NCBI GenBank assembly: GCA_023846275.1
Contig: CM043875.1
Span: 1,733,569 to 1,797,568, forward strand
Source of the DNA: Vanilla planifolia
Taxonomy: Eukaryota > Streptophyta > Magnoliopsida > Asparagales > Orchidaceae
Direction: 5' to 3'
DNA length: 64,000 nt
Positions 38,138 to 49,518 of this stretch are shown piece by piece (the first letter of the stretch is position 1; the number at the start of each line of letters is the position of its first letter). The notes under the pieces were generated by a model. The model ran no database searches. It was not told the origin of the DNA and saw only the letters and a program-made list of their open reading frames with translations. Position numbers and translations under genes: made by a program.

Positions 38138-40346
38138 CTATTAGAAGAATAGGTACCCGTTCATTAGAAGTAATGAACAAAGAAATGAAATGGAAAAACT
38201 AAATGCATGGTATCTTTAGATCAGATTCAGATAAAGGTTTTATAAAGTTATTCCCTCGCAAATTTTCTATCATAACATGCTTCAGCCATTTGAGTTGTTC
38301 AATTCTGATCCAAGCTCTCATCTGTGTTAACTGCTACTTGGCATGTGATTTGTCTCATTCTATATTGCTGATAGAGCTTCTGATTTGCTACATTTGTGTT
38401 AACTAAGAAGCTTAATTTATGAACTTGATACCCAAAGAACACGAACATGAATTATTGGGAACAATATCATTGAAGTTTTTGTGGAAGAATCAATAGCATT
38501 GGATGTAATGATCAAACAAAATAAATAACCCAATGAGATTAAGTACACAAAAGAGAAAAAGTTATTTTGTTTGGCTATAGGTTGTGTTCACAAGATAAGA
38601 GATCAGATACAATTCACCACCAAGAAGCCATGCTAGTGTTCAATAGAAAAAATAGGGGAAAATTATTATTTTCCCAAACATCACAGTGTCCCTAATTCCT
38701 AACTATAGAAAGGAGCTTACCAAATCTCTCTAACTGAGATCAACAAAGAAAAATGATACAAACAATACCAAGAGATTTAAACTAGCAATGTATCAAATGA
38801 TTATGACTTCTACAACAAGAAGAAAGATTATTATGTGTGCTAGTGATGAACACCCAAGTTGCCTTACTCTGTCCTGGAAAATACCTAATAAAGATCATAA
38901 CCCAATGTTTATTTGCATCGTATAACAATGTACTTTTTAATCATGCCATTGTATTCCTAGGATTGACAAGAGGAGATGAAAATATCCAAAGGAGTGAAAT
39001 ATTATTTAATAGATACTAAATGTGTGAAAATATTAGATTAAAATCAAAATTCTAATGGAATTAGATATTATTGTAAAATTCCAAATTTGTGAATGATAAT
39101 TACCTCTTGCCTGATCACATAGTGTGCCAATTTGATTACTCTTCCATAAAATTATGCAATTCATGTTAGAGTATACATTGTTAGTCATTGAACAATATGG
39201 AATACTAAAAATTATATTTAACTTTCTAAATTGTTTGAAATTTTACGCAAAGGCACAATGCCTCACCTGAGGTAACGATCCATGCACCATGTTAGACATG
39301 ATAAATAGAAAAAATATAAAATTGATCATTAATTATGGTGCAAGTCTCTTTGACATGGAGATAAGACTCCTTACTAAGAGTTGGTAAGCTTTGCTCCAAG
39401 CACCATGTCATGGCATGGAAAATGCAATATCAAATCTCGATATAGATCAATGTTGATATTTAACAATGAGCCAATCCTCATTGCAAATTCAAATCCAACT
39501 CAGAGCTCATCATGGTTTGCTTCAAAACCATGTCAAGATATGCTCAACCCCCACATCCATCCAGGTCCAGTCAAACCATCTCGAATTAGCTATGCAAAAA
39601 GCTTCCATAGATAAGTGAGCAATAGGTCTTCTAAGAAAGAAATCTTCATATCACAGCCAAAGTTTAATAACAACAAAAACTAATAACATAATTTAAATAA
39701 TCGTATGGTAATGAAAACATTGGAATTTGATTGGGTTTATTCTCAAAACCAAATCATTCATTGAACCAAATTTGCATTTGAATTGTTGAATCTTTGATCA
39801 AAATATCCCCTTAATTCAAGAGTATACTTTCACAAGAGATTTTTTAGCCTATTGAAAGAATTGAATATACCCAATCAAAAAGCCCTCATATGAGGGTAAA
39901 AATCTAAAGGTTATCCTTTACATGATCCCTAATTTCCCATATAACCAAAAAAGGGCAATCTAGTTCTAAAAAGCTTTTGCATGTATAAGGTACAAAGAAG
40001 ACTCGAACCCAAAGTATCTAACATATGTAATCTTATCTTATATTTATGTAAAAAGATAGTTTCATAGCTTGAACTAATGACCTTCATATCATATAACAAC
40101 TTGATTACTGTGCCAAGATTCTCCCTTTTAATTATATCATCCAATTAAATAATTCTGATTTTATAATTTTTTGGGCACACCTAATGAGATAACTACATTT
40201 TAAGAAGGTTTCCCATTGTGATGGAGGAGAACAATGGTCTATTTATCTTAGTTCCGTAATCTTCTGTATTTGCATATATGAATAGATCTTCTAAAGTGAG
40301 TTCTACATTATTTTTTTGCATGAATTGTTCAATGATTAAGTTTCAG

Positions 40347-41918
40347 AAGAATTTGGAATTTAGATTTGATCAACAATTCCACTTATATTCCAAATGATAA
40401 AAATCCCTTGTGTGCTTGGTCCAATGGAAGACCACTTCAAGAAGAATTGGGTTTACTCATGATAGCTCCTGTTAGAGGACTAGCTGATTCAATGGGCTGT
40501 CGCCTGGAAAGGCATTGGCCAAATTATAGTACCCAAACTACTCTGCCTCCCTAAACATCATTGTAGCTTCCTTTCCAATATTAACAAAAAAAATTGTAAA
40601 TTCCAGTTCTGCAATCTCTACTCATATAGTTTAGACTAAAAATGTCCTTTTGTTTAAGTTGAAGTTAAAATCCAAATAACATGTGAGATGGTTGACCTAA
40701 CCTCTATGATGAAAAACATTTTCTAACCATTATAGGATTAAAGCATAAGTTACAAATAAGAAACCATGATGAGCATCAACAACTTTAAAGTGAAAAAAAG
40801 GAAATAGCCATCATTTTCTCTCAAGTAACCAAAGAACCATCTAAAATTCAGACTGATATTCTACCAGCATCTACAGGCAAGTGATTTGGACTTGTATAAA
40901 GTCTGCTTTGTCTTTTTTCCTCTAAAAATTATATATATAGGAAGCTTTTCCATAGTCTTTTGCAAATAGTTCAAAATTGCATTAAAATTCATATATACTA
41001 AGATTGCATATGAATAGTGAACTGCAAATTTATGATACTAAGTTAGAAGCTTAAGTTACATCAATTTGTTTTCTCTTGAAGTGAAACAAAGTAATATTTC
41101 TCACTTATCTGAAATAGATAACTCTGTTCATTCAGAATTATGCTTTAAAGTGTTCGAGTTTGCAGACAAGATTATAGTCATAAATGTGAACCAAGGATGT
41201 TAACTGAATGTGTGCAAATTTGACTAAGATGTCGTAATACAAATAACCAAAACTTAGTTTTAAAAATGGCAGCAACTGGGAGAATGATTCCGTAGGCAGT
41301 TTAGATGGTTTTGAAACTTCCAAGCAAGATGTTTTTAGTGATAAATTTACTTTGAGCTCTTCTTGGGCTGTTGAAATTGTCTTAGATATACTAAATATAA
41401 AATAAACAGTTTGTTCCTCCTGTTTTTTGTGTCTCTTACATGATAAAAGGCAAGACGATAAGGACATTCACAGAAAACAGATATTAGGACCAGAGGTATA
41501 CAAAAACAAACATATAGAGATTTGGATTTGGTTAAAAAATAACAACTGTATAACATAACCAGAGATTAATCAAATATTAAAAATATTCTTGTTTTCTATA
41601 GTTTTGGAAGCAAGCTATCCTCGATGTCTAAAGCTATGTTTGACAACGTTACAACACCTGAAACAAAGTCATTTCTACTGTTAAAAAGACAAGCAAAGAG
41701 CTTAATGGATGCCACAATTGTTCCAAAGCCAGGAGAGGATGCTTGTTCAAGGTCATGATTTCTGTAGCACGTTTTGCATAAAGATTTCAGAACCATAGAG
41801 ATGAACCAAATTACACTCTGCTTTGGCCAAAATAAGTATATAAGGAAAATAACTTAATGAGAATGGCTTTTATATTTGTTTTAGGCTGCGAGAGGTAGAG
41901 ACATTAAGGAGAAAATAA
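40347..41918 (+). CDS. Exon-like islands of an unidentified plus-strand gene
   Basis: Three to four open islands with splice-like edges stand out from the AT-rich background. 40347-40528 follows TTTCAG and reads RIWNLDLINNSTYIPNDKN to CRLERHW, with a GT after it. 41258-41405 follows ACTTAG and reads NGSNWENDSVGSLDGFETSK and SDKFTLSSSWAVEI. 41602-41751 lies between TTCTATAG and GTCATG and reads FGSKLSSMSKAMFDNVTTPE, FLLLKRQAKSLMDATIVPK. The last, from 41885 after GTTTTAG, ends LREVETLRRK at 41918 in the phase set by the previous donor. In another frame this last piece would be a longer charged helix ending at 41991. I cannot name the family. The 41602-41751 exon is the most convincing part; the model as a whole is tentative, and upstream exons are not established. 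Confidence 0.35.
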
Positions 41919-41991
41919 GAGAGGAATTAGAATGGCAAAAAGAGCAGTTGAGAAGAGAAGAGAGGGAGAGAACTCAGCAAAAGGCTAAATG

Positions 41992-43709
41992 ATGAAAATG
42001 GTGAGGAGAATTTGTGGAAACACTTGTAATCATCCATTATGATTTGGAGAGGAAGATAAAAACATGGAAAAGGATAACAAGAGTTAAAAAAAATGCTAGA
42101 AGTAGGACAGATCAAAACAAGAGAAATCAAGAAATGTTTGGATGAAATTTCATTATTTAATATTGATTAAGTAATTTTTATGAAAATTTAGATGCATTTA
42201 ATTAGTATATAAAATTAGAAGAGCTAGTAGAATGAATTCAAGAAGTATAAGAAGTGTTTTGGGTTGAAATCAAGGTGTAGAGGAGGTTGTAGTTATTTGA
42301 GTAGGATATGTACAAATATGATGGTCTCCATCACAATTTATGATTAGTTTAAACTAACTAGAATAAGAAATCAGAGAAGTTCTTTAAGACATTTTGTAGG
42401 CATCAATGAGCAGATCTATGATATCATGGTCTCACCATATTAAAGTATTGTTCCATTGGATCATCTATACCAACCTAAATAACCAAATGATTTTGTCTTA
42501 AAAAAACACTTCAATATATTAAAATTATGATATCTCATTAAACACTATGATTAATCCTTTAGTAGCTAATATATTATAATTCATCCTTATATATTTCTAT
42601 TTAGAAACTTACAAAGAGTCATTCCTAGTCTAATGATTATTCTATCAAAATATCACTCAACGATCACTCCCCAACTTCTTCAATCTTAGATATTACATGA
42701 TCATAAAAGACGATGACCCAATCATATTGGATGATGTGTGGTAAGTCAGTGGAATTGAATAGGTGGTGATATTATACAAGTGTAAATGATTGATTATACT
42801 TGTACGATTAATCTAAATAGGTTTGGGTTAAAGAATTGGACCATTCTATTTTGGAATTTTATGAGATTATACATGTATGATATAAGTGATCATGGTCTAT
42901 GTTAGGTTATGTTGCCTAAGGAAAGAATACAAGTATTCATTGTATTGGATAATATGACATAATTTATGTATGATAGTTTGTTGAGCTAGATTAATCAACT
43001 AGAATAAGGTTTACAATCATACCATAAGGTTTGGATAATTGTGTTATATGATCTATGGAGAATAGAGAATCACAGGATAAACATATAAGTTTAATAGGGG
43101 GAACATTAGTTGTATTAAACGATTTAAGTTGTTCAATACGATTAGTTGAGAATGTTGAAGCAGAGATATATAATTAGAAAATCGTACAAATATGATGCAT
43201 AGCACTGATATAAAGGAATAAAGAAGATTCTTAGCATTTAAAATAGCTTAAAAATAATTGATAGTTATATTATATATAAGATTATATAATAACTATTATG
43301 AATGTATGATAATGTAAGAGATCTTAAGGAGAAAAAGAATGATCAAGGATTTTTCATCTTAGATTTAGAAAAATAAACATGATATTATGATTTAAATCTA
43401 TTATTAAATTCTTTATTTATTTATAATTTGTAATATTTTCTTATATTACTTTTTGTTATAAATTATGAATATTAGTGACGATAATTAACCTAGAAATTTT
43501 GTTTATAACATTTGATTTGCATATTCTACATCACAAATAATATTATTTACATGGTTGAATGCTAAGGATATATAAATGAAAATTTTTAATACTCAAAATA
43601 TAATTTTTAATAGAATTTAATAATAAAAATTGATTTTTTAAGACATTATCCTTATCTTATATAGTTTTGTATAAGTTTAAAAAACGTATATTATGATTGT
43701 CATGACCAC

Positions 43710-43792
<83 letters not shown>

Positions 43793-45600
43793 TATTAGTA
43801 TTTTGTGCAAAATAATAGAATATAGATTCAGAAGTTATACCTGACTTATAATCGTAGATACAAGTGTGGTGGTTGTATCATTTTGGTCAGATGCCAATAG
43901 ATTGTCATTTATATGCAGATATAATTATTATTAAATCTAAATGATAAAAATCAAAGAGGCATTAGGCCATATAAATATAAAGTTTATTGGGAATAAAAAA
44001 TTAAAGCAGAAAATTGTGCTTATATTTTACTTGGTTTTCTTATGTGCATAGGTTTTTATATTGCTAATAATCTATTCTTTTAGTACATATAATATTGTAT
44101 TATATGATTATGAGATCAATTTTAAATTGATTTGTATATTATACTCTTCTTATATTAGTTATATATGTGTTGATTAATATAGAAATATAACTAAACAAAG
44201 CAAGTTACCTAGTCATTACTAAGTGGAGTTAGCTCACTAGTATTATATCTCATAGAGTGGAAGATAATTGTTATTTAAGAAAATTAGGATCATATGTTTT
44301 GATAAATATAAAAAGATAAAAAAATATAGAAAAGAGAGAAGTATTATAATAAAAAAGGCATAAAATACATAAAAATAAACAAGTTTCACATTTGTATATT
44401 AATGGTGAATCTTTATAAGTATTTTTTAAATGTCATACATTTTTATTTATTGCTTATTTGGTATTTATTATTTAATGCATTTCATCTTGGCTTACCAGTT
44501 ATAGTTATCAACTTATTGAGTTCTTTATGCTAATTACATTGTTTGATTGATATTATTGTTTAAAAATTTGTTTTTATTAGTTCATTAATTCGTTGTTTTA
44601 GTATTTATATGAAAGTGAAAGAGTTGTTGTCTTTGTAAAGTAGTCATCTTCTTTTTTTATTACTTGATAATATATACAAGAAGTCGAAATTATCAAGAAA
44701 TGCTAAATTAAATAGTAATCTTGGGAATACAAAACAAATAATTAGATAATAGTAATGTAAAAACATATTTTAAATCCATTTTTAATATAATAATAAGAAA
44801 GTATAAATTATAGCAATTAGATGTATATCTCAGATATTGTTCATGTATCTACGTGCCATTATAAATAGCATACGCATCTTCACATTCATTTGGAATACAA
44901 ATCACAAAATCATATCATACAAAGCTCACCACAAAGCTCAACACAAACTCTAAATCATAAAGACGTCAAATTTCACTAGATTCTTTAGGTTTTGTATGTA
45001 TTTGTGGTTTAACTTATCATATATCTTCCAATCTTATTGATCCCATTTTTCACCAAGTCTTTAGACAATTATCACTTATAAAATTAGTATTATGTCAACT
45101 AAGACAATTAGTTACAACTATCAACTCTTGCAAAAATTTTAATGATTATATTGATCATTATTATATATTTTTTATTTCAATATCACTGTATTTCTAAAAA
45201 AAGAAACTTCAAAATTAATTACTATAAACATATACTTTTTTATTATCAAATGATTTTTTTTTTCTCTCTTTATTGTGCATTGATTCCCAACTCCTTTTAG
45301 CTACTTCACCGCCTACTCATCAAATAAAATTTCATTCCAATTTTTCTATCTCAAACCTTTTAATCTTATCCCAAATGGGCCACAAAAGAACACGTCTTCT
45401 ACTTTCCTATTAGGAGCCACGTTTGCTAAACATGTTAAAAAAATATTTTGTTATAATCTTAATAATTTATTAATATAATCTTTTTTTTTTTTTTTAATTT
45501 CCAAAACTTGACCACTACGATCCATTTGACTGAGCCAAGCGGCAGGCAATATCCTTCGGTCAAATCTTCCTCTTGTCTCCTATTTGCTTCTCCGCTTCTG
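41992..45600. other. AT-rich intergenic DNA
   Basis: No gene is recognised on either strand. It holds a 75-bp AT tract (43712-43786) and general AT-rich low-complexity DNA, and becomes less AT-rich near 45.5 kb toward the promoter of the VQ gene. Confidence 0.5.
43712..43786. repeat. AT dinucleotide microsatellite
   Basis: About 75 bp of perfect alternating A and T, the longest of three such tracts in the window. Confidence 0.95.
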
Positions 45601-45719
45601 CTCTCAAGCTTCTTTCATCTGCCCTCGAGTACATGAAAACTTCGGCTTTTACAGCCGCCGGATAGCAGGGGAGGAGATCGATTCTGTTGGGTTCCTTTCG
45701 TTTGCTTCTTTCAATAACG

Positions 45720-46598
45720 ATGGATAAAAGCTCCAAGAACCATCTCCTCGGCGTCAACAAGCTTGGGAAGAACATCCGCAAGAGCCCGCTCCACCAAACT
45801 AGCTTCCAGAAGATTCAATCGCTTCCACCACGGTCGCCGCCGCAACCCCAGGTTTACAATATCAGCAAGAGCGACTTTAGAAATATCGTGCAGCAGCTCA
45901 CCGGAAGCCCCGCCCGGGATCCCGCCGTCGGTAACTCGCACGTGCCGGCCCGCCTGCCGCAGCAGAAGCCGTCCAGCTCCAGACTGATGAAGATTCGCCC
46001 ACCGCCACTCACTCCGATAGCCCGCCCCCCTCCGCCTCCTTATCAGAACCCGGTATCCAACCCTAACCCTAACTTCAATCTCAATCCGAACCCTGCGTTT
46101 CACCCGCGTCATCCGCCATCGCCGACGACTGCCTGGGCAGACTCTCCGGTATCTGCCTATATGAGGTACCTGCAAAGCTCTATTCTTAGCACTGATGGCA
46201 CCAGGCAGCCTCCTTCGCAGGGCCTGCTACTTTCGCCCCGATTTCCAACACCCGCTGGGGTCCCCTTCCCTTCTCCGAGGGGGAACCCTCTTCCTGGGTC
46301 GGCGTTGTTACCGTCTCCAAGATCGCAGTTGCCACTGCCTTCTCCGAGCTCGCTGTTTCCACTGTCTTCTCCAAGCTCATTTCTGAATCTTCTTTCTCCG
46401 AAATCTCCATATCCTCTTCTTTCTCCTGGATTCCAGCTGCCTTTCACTCCAAATTTCTCCTTTTCACCAATATTCCCTCAGTCTGGGATACTGGGGCCAG
46501 CGCCTGGTTCTCAACCACCACTTTCTCCGAGTCTTATCTTCCCACCGTCGCCTTCTGGCTTCCTACCTTTGCCGAGCCCCAATTGGAGGGAGATGTAG
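45720..46598 (+). CDS. IKU1: HAIKU1-like VQ motif protein, intronless
   Basis: A 292-residue intronless frame encodes a VQ-motif protein of the HAIKU1 (VQ14) type. In Arabidopsis HAIKU1 acts with a WRKY factor (MINI3/WRKY10) and IKU2 to control endosperm growth and seed size. The N-terminus MDKSSKNHLLGVNKLGKNIR followed by KSPLHQ is characteristic. The VQ motif FRNIVQQLTG is at 53-62, preceded by QVYNISKSD. A second conserved block, WADSPVSAYMRYLQSS, lies at 139-154. The region from about 160 to the end is a long proline/serine tail full of SP dipeptides, with many potential proline-directed phosphorylation sites, ending SPNWREM. The ATG at 45720 matches the family start. It is GC-rich against flanking AT-rich DNA. 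Identity rests on two conserved blocks; a paralogous VQ protein is the alternative. Confidence 0.87.
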   Translation: MDKSSKNHLLGVNKLGKNIRKSPLHQTSFQKIQSLPPRSPPQPQVYNISKSDFRNIVQQLTGSPARDPAVGNSHVPARLPQQKPSSSRLMKIRPPPLTPIARPPPPPYQNPVSNPNPNFNLNPNPAFHPRHPPSPTTAWADSPVSAYMRYLQSSILSTDGTRQPPSQGLLLSPRFPTPAGVPFPSPRGNPLPGSALLPSPRSQLPLPSPSSLFPLSSPSSFLNLLSPKSPYPLLSPGFQLPFTPNFSFSPIFPQSGILGPAPGSQPPLSPSLIFPPSPSGFLPLPSPNWREM

Positions 46599-48930
46599 CC
46601 TTCTGTTATTGCCTTAAGCAATGAAAAGTAAATTGTGCTGTTGGGTTTTCATTTTTATCACTTTCCCTCCTTGTTTACACCGGAAAATTTCTTTTTGTAT
46701 CATCAAATCTTGGATCAAAATGCAACTGCAACCATACAACACAGGTGACCATATTGGAAATGGCTTGGAACGATTGCTATGCAAAACTGATTACATCTTC
46801 TATTCTAGAAAGCAGAATGGTGTTGTTGGATAGTAGCTGTGACAAGGTCAGTGCAGTTCAATGAATCACCGATAGCTGTTTGTCTCGAAGATTACTGGAG
46901 TAGAATATAGTTCTATTCTATGACCTTCTGTTTGTGCTTATTCTATTTGTTAGTTGATAAACTTGTAGATTAAATAATTCTTGCTTCTCCAATCTTTCTT
47001 GAAGTCCAATCAGTGGTGTATGCATCTTCATATGAGCAGTGGAATTTATAGTCGAATTCTTTCTGACTTGTTGAAGTTAAGTTGCTCCTTTATGTTTTTT
47101 CTTCATAGGAAAAGGAATGGGAAACTTATGATGCTGTGGATTCAATGTCATAATTTGATGTTTATCTTTGCATTTGTCATGGAGATAAATTGTTTGATGT
47201 GTTAAATTTCAATTTCTTTCTTCAATTCATATTATGAAAGGTTTATTCAAAAAACTGCCTTCTAGATAAGTACTATGTTCTGGGAAGATCTTAATTGTTG
47301 CCATGTTTTAGAAGTTTTTGCTTACATTATTGCTGTTTACCAATTATTTTTTTTCGTCATTTCGAACTTTAAATTAATTTGTTTTTGAAGTGGTCCATAA
47401 CACTTCCTTTTGTTTTTGATGAATTCGTATCGTAAGTAACTTTCATTAGCTAGCAATTTTTTGATGTGAATCATTCGTAAAAATTGTTAAGATGCATTGA
47501 CTTCTTTTTTCAAAGATTTTCAAAAAAGATTTGTTAATTATTTTGAATTGAATTTTGATTCAACATACATAACAACTCTTTCTTAAGTTTTCAAAAAGGC
47601 CAAATATTGTGTCTCCTTTAATATTTTTCCCACAAAATGTATCTATATGATAATCCACTTTTGAGAGAAGGAAAATATGTTATTTGCATATAGATATGCA
47701 TTATTTTGATGGTTTTATGCTCATTAGTATTATCCATTCTTATGGGTGTTTTCATTGTAAGCAATGCTTATGAAAAGCATTGCATTGTGCAATTGAACTA
47801 AATTAATGATTTTGTGTGAAGGATACATGAATACATTTTGTAATTGCTTATTGCTTCTTCAAGTCTTTTATATGTTTCAATGTAAATTGTGCTTGCTAGC
47901 TGATTACAAAGTTTAGTAGTTCAAAGAAATGTAAGGTTATGTCATTTGGTTTTGTATTTCTTTTGAAATGCAAAGCTCATGTTGGCTTGTAATTGTCTTG
48001 TTTTATGTGTTACTTTCTATGGAAGTGACTAATGATAATTATCAAATTTATTATTTTAGAATTTAATTTTTGGGCCTAATTTTGATCTTTAATATTAAAC
48101 CTAGAAATAAAGTCATATTGTTTATGAGTTAAGAGAGACTTTGGTGATTTTGATTATAGTTTAGTAGGACGTTGGTGACTCATTACATCAATAAGTAATA
48201 TATCGTGTGCATGACAGTGATGTTAACACAACATCTTAGTGTTCTTGATGTTTGACATAACATTAGACTTTGTTAGATGATGAATTTCAAAATTGAAGAT
48301 AGAGTGATGAACAATGTAGATAAAATTTTCATTGTATAAGTTCATTGTTGAGCACAAATAGTATTGAAATTTGAGAATAACATTTGAGTCTTAATATATA
48401 ATTAATATATTTATTTATAAGTTTAAGTTTTATTGCTTATGTAAGTAATCTTAACAAGATATTGACCTTGCATTTTCTTATGCTTCAATACCCATGTTTA
48501 TCAATATATTTAAAGAGTTTAATCATAGTGTCCTTTTGTGTATGTGTATCTGTTGTATTGTATATGAACAATGCCATCTACAGAGGTAGCAGCTCTATAC
48601 AGAGCAACTTGTGAACTTGAATTTAAATGAAAGATTTTAGAAAAATATTTGTTAAAATAGAGTTTGAAAAATAAGATATTTTTAAAATAGAATTTGAAAA
48701 ACAATTATCAAACAGAGTAAGGAGGGATCAGCAAAAGAAAAATCGTTTTACAGGATATCTTGTCACAAGAATAACATTAAAAATCTCTATAATCATTTTA
48801 AATGAGGTGTTTTTCAATGTGATTTTTTTTTTATTTTTCTAACCTTATCCACTACAAATAGAGTATAATATTCAATTGAATTTGTTTCAGTAGTGATTTA
48901 ATTAGGTATTCCTCATAAAAAAATTTCTCA
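46599..48930. other. 3' flank of the VQ gene and AT-rich spacer
   Basis: No further coding unit is recognised. The first few hundred bases are probably the 3' untranslated region of the VQ gene; the rest is AT-rich spacer with only short chance frames. Confidence 0.45.
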
Positions 48931-48965
48931 ATATGTTTTATAATTCACAAAAAATTAATTACCTT

Positions 48966-49127
48966 ATGATGGACTTTCTGCCTGACGAAAGCATAGCTGA
49001 AATCGCTGGTGCATTTGTAGCTGCTTCACAGTCCAGTCCTATAATAACGATAGCAGACATCGATAGTGCAGTAGAACAAATTTACAAAGGTCATATAAAC
49101 TACAACATTGGCAAATTACAAAGATAA
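48966..49127 (+). CDS. Short coding-like ORF of unknown family
   Basis: Fifty-three codons from ATG at 48966 (an in-frame ATG also lies at 48933) read MMDFLPDESIAEIAGAFVAA, then PIITIADIDSAVEQIYKG and NYNIGKLQR. Base composition over 48966-49120 is clearly less AT-rich than on either side, and the peptide has a balanced, globular look. I do not recognise it. It may be an orphan exon or a fragment of a duplicated gene. Splice sites are not evident. The reverse strand is also largely open here, so the strand is uncertain. Confidence 0.3.
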   Translation: MMDFLPDESIAEIAGAFVAASQSSPIITIADIDSAVEQIYKGHINYNIGKLQR

Positions 49128-49518
49128 TTTTTTAAAATTGTTTTAAGTTGAAAAATAATTATCAAATTATTAAAAAAATAATGAATTTTAATAATTTTAC
49201 AAATTAACTTCTGCTTATTTTGTCCTTGAATACATTGACATAGTAAACACAGACAATTGATTGAGAAATACCTTAACGTCAAATACAACAGTGCCTATAG
49301 TTCAAGATACTGGAAAGCTTGTTTTATAAACAATGGTACCTTCAAATCTAAATTAGCTGCTCACCTTCTCATGATTCCTGCAGAGATGGTTACCTGTAAG
49401 TTCGATACTAACCATGGTTGATTCAACTTTATGCTGTTTATACAAAAATGCTGTCCTAGTAAAATAAATAAATAAATAAAGAGAAGATCTTAACCTCATC
49501 GCAGTATGAAGAGAGGAG

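Noticed and set aside
39980..40060. Possible tRNA T-arm (GGGTTCGAGTC on the minus strand)
   Set aside because: No acceptor stem, D-arm or anticodon arm could be folded around it.
46060..46080. CCCTAACCCTAAC, resembling a telomere repeat
   Set aside because: Only two imperfect units, and it lies inside the NPNP coding repeat of the VQ protein.
45711..46447. Minus-strand frames opposite the VQ gene
   Set aside because: Gly/Glu/Arg-rich complements of the proline-serine tail; the plus strand has the conserved VQ and N-terminal blocks.
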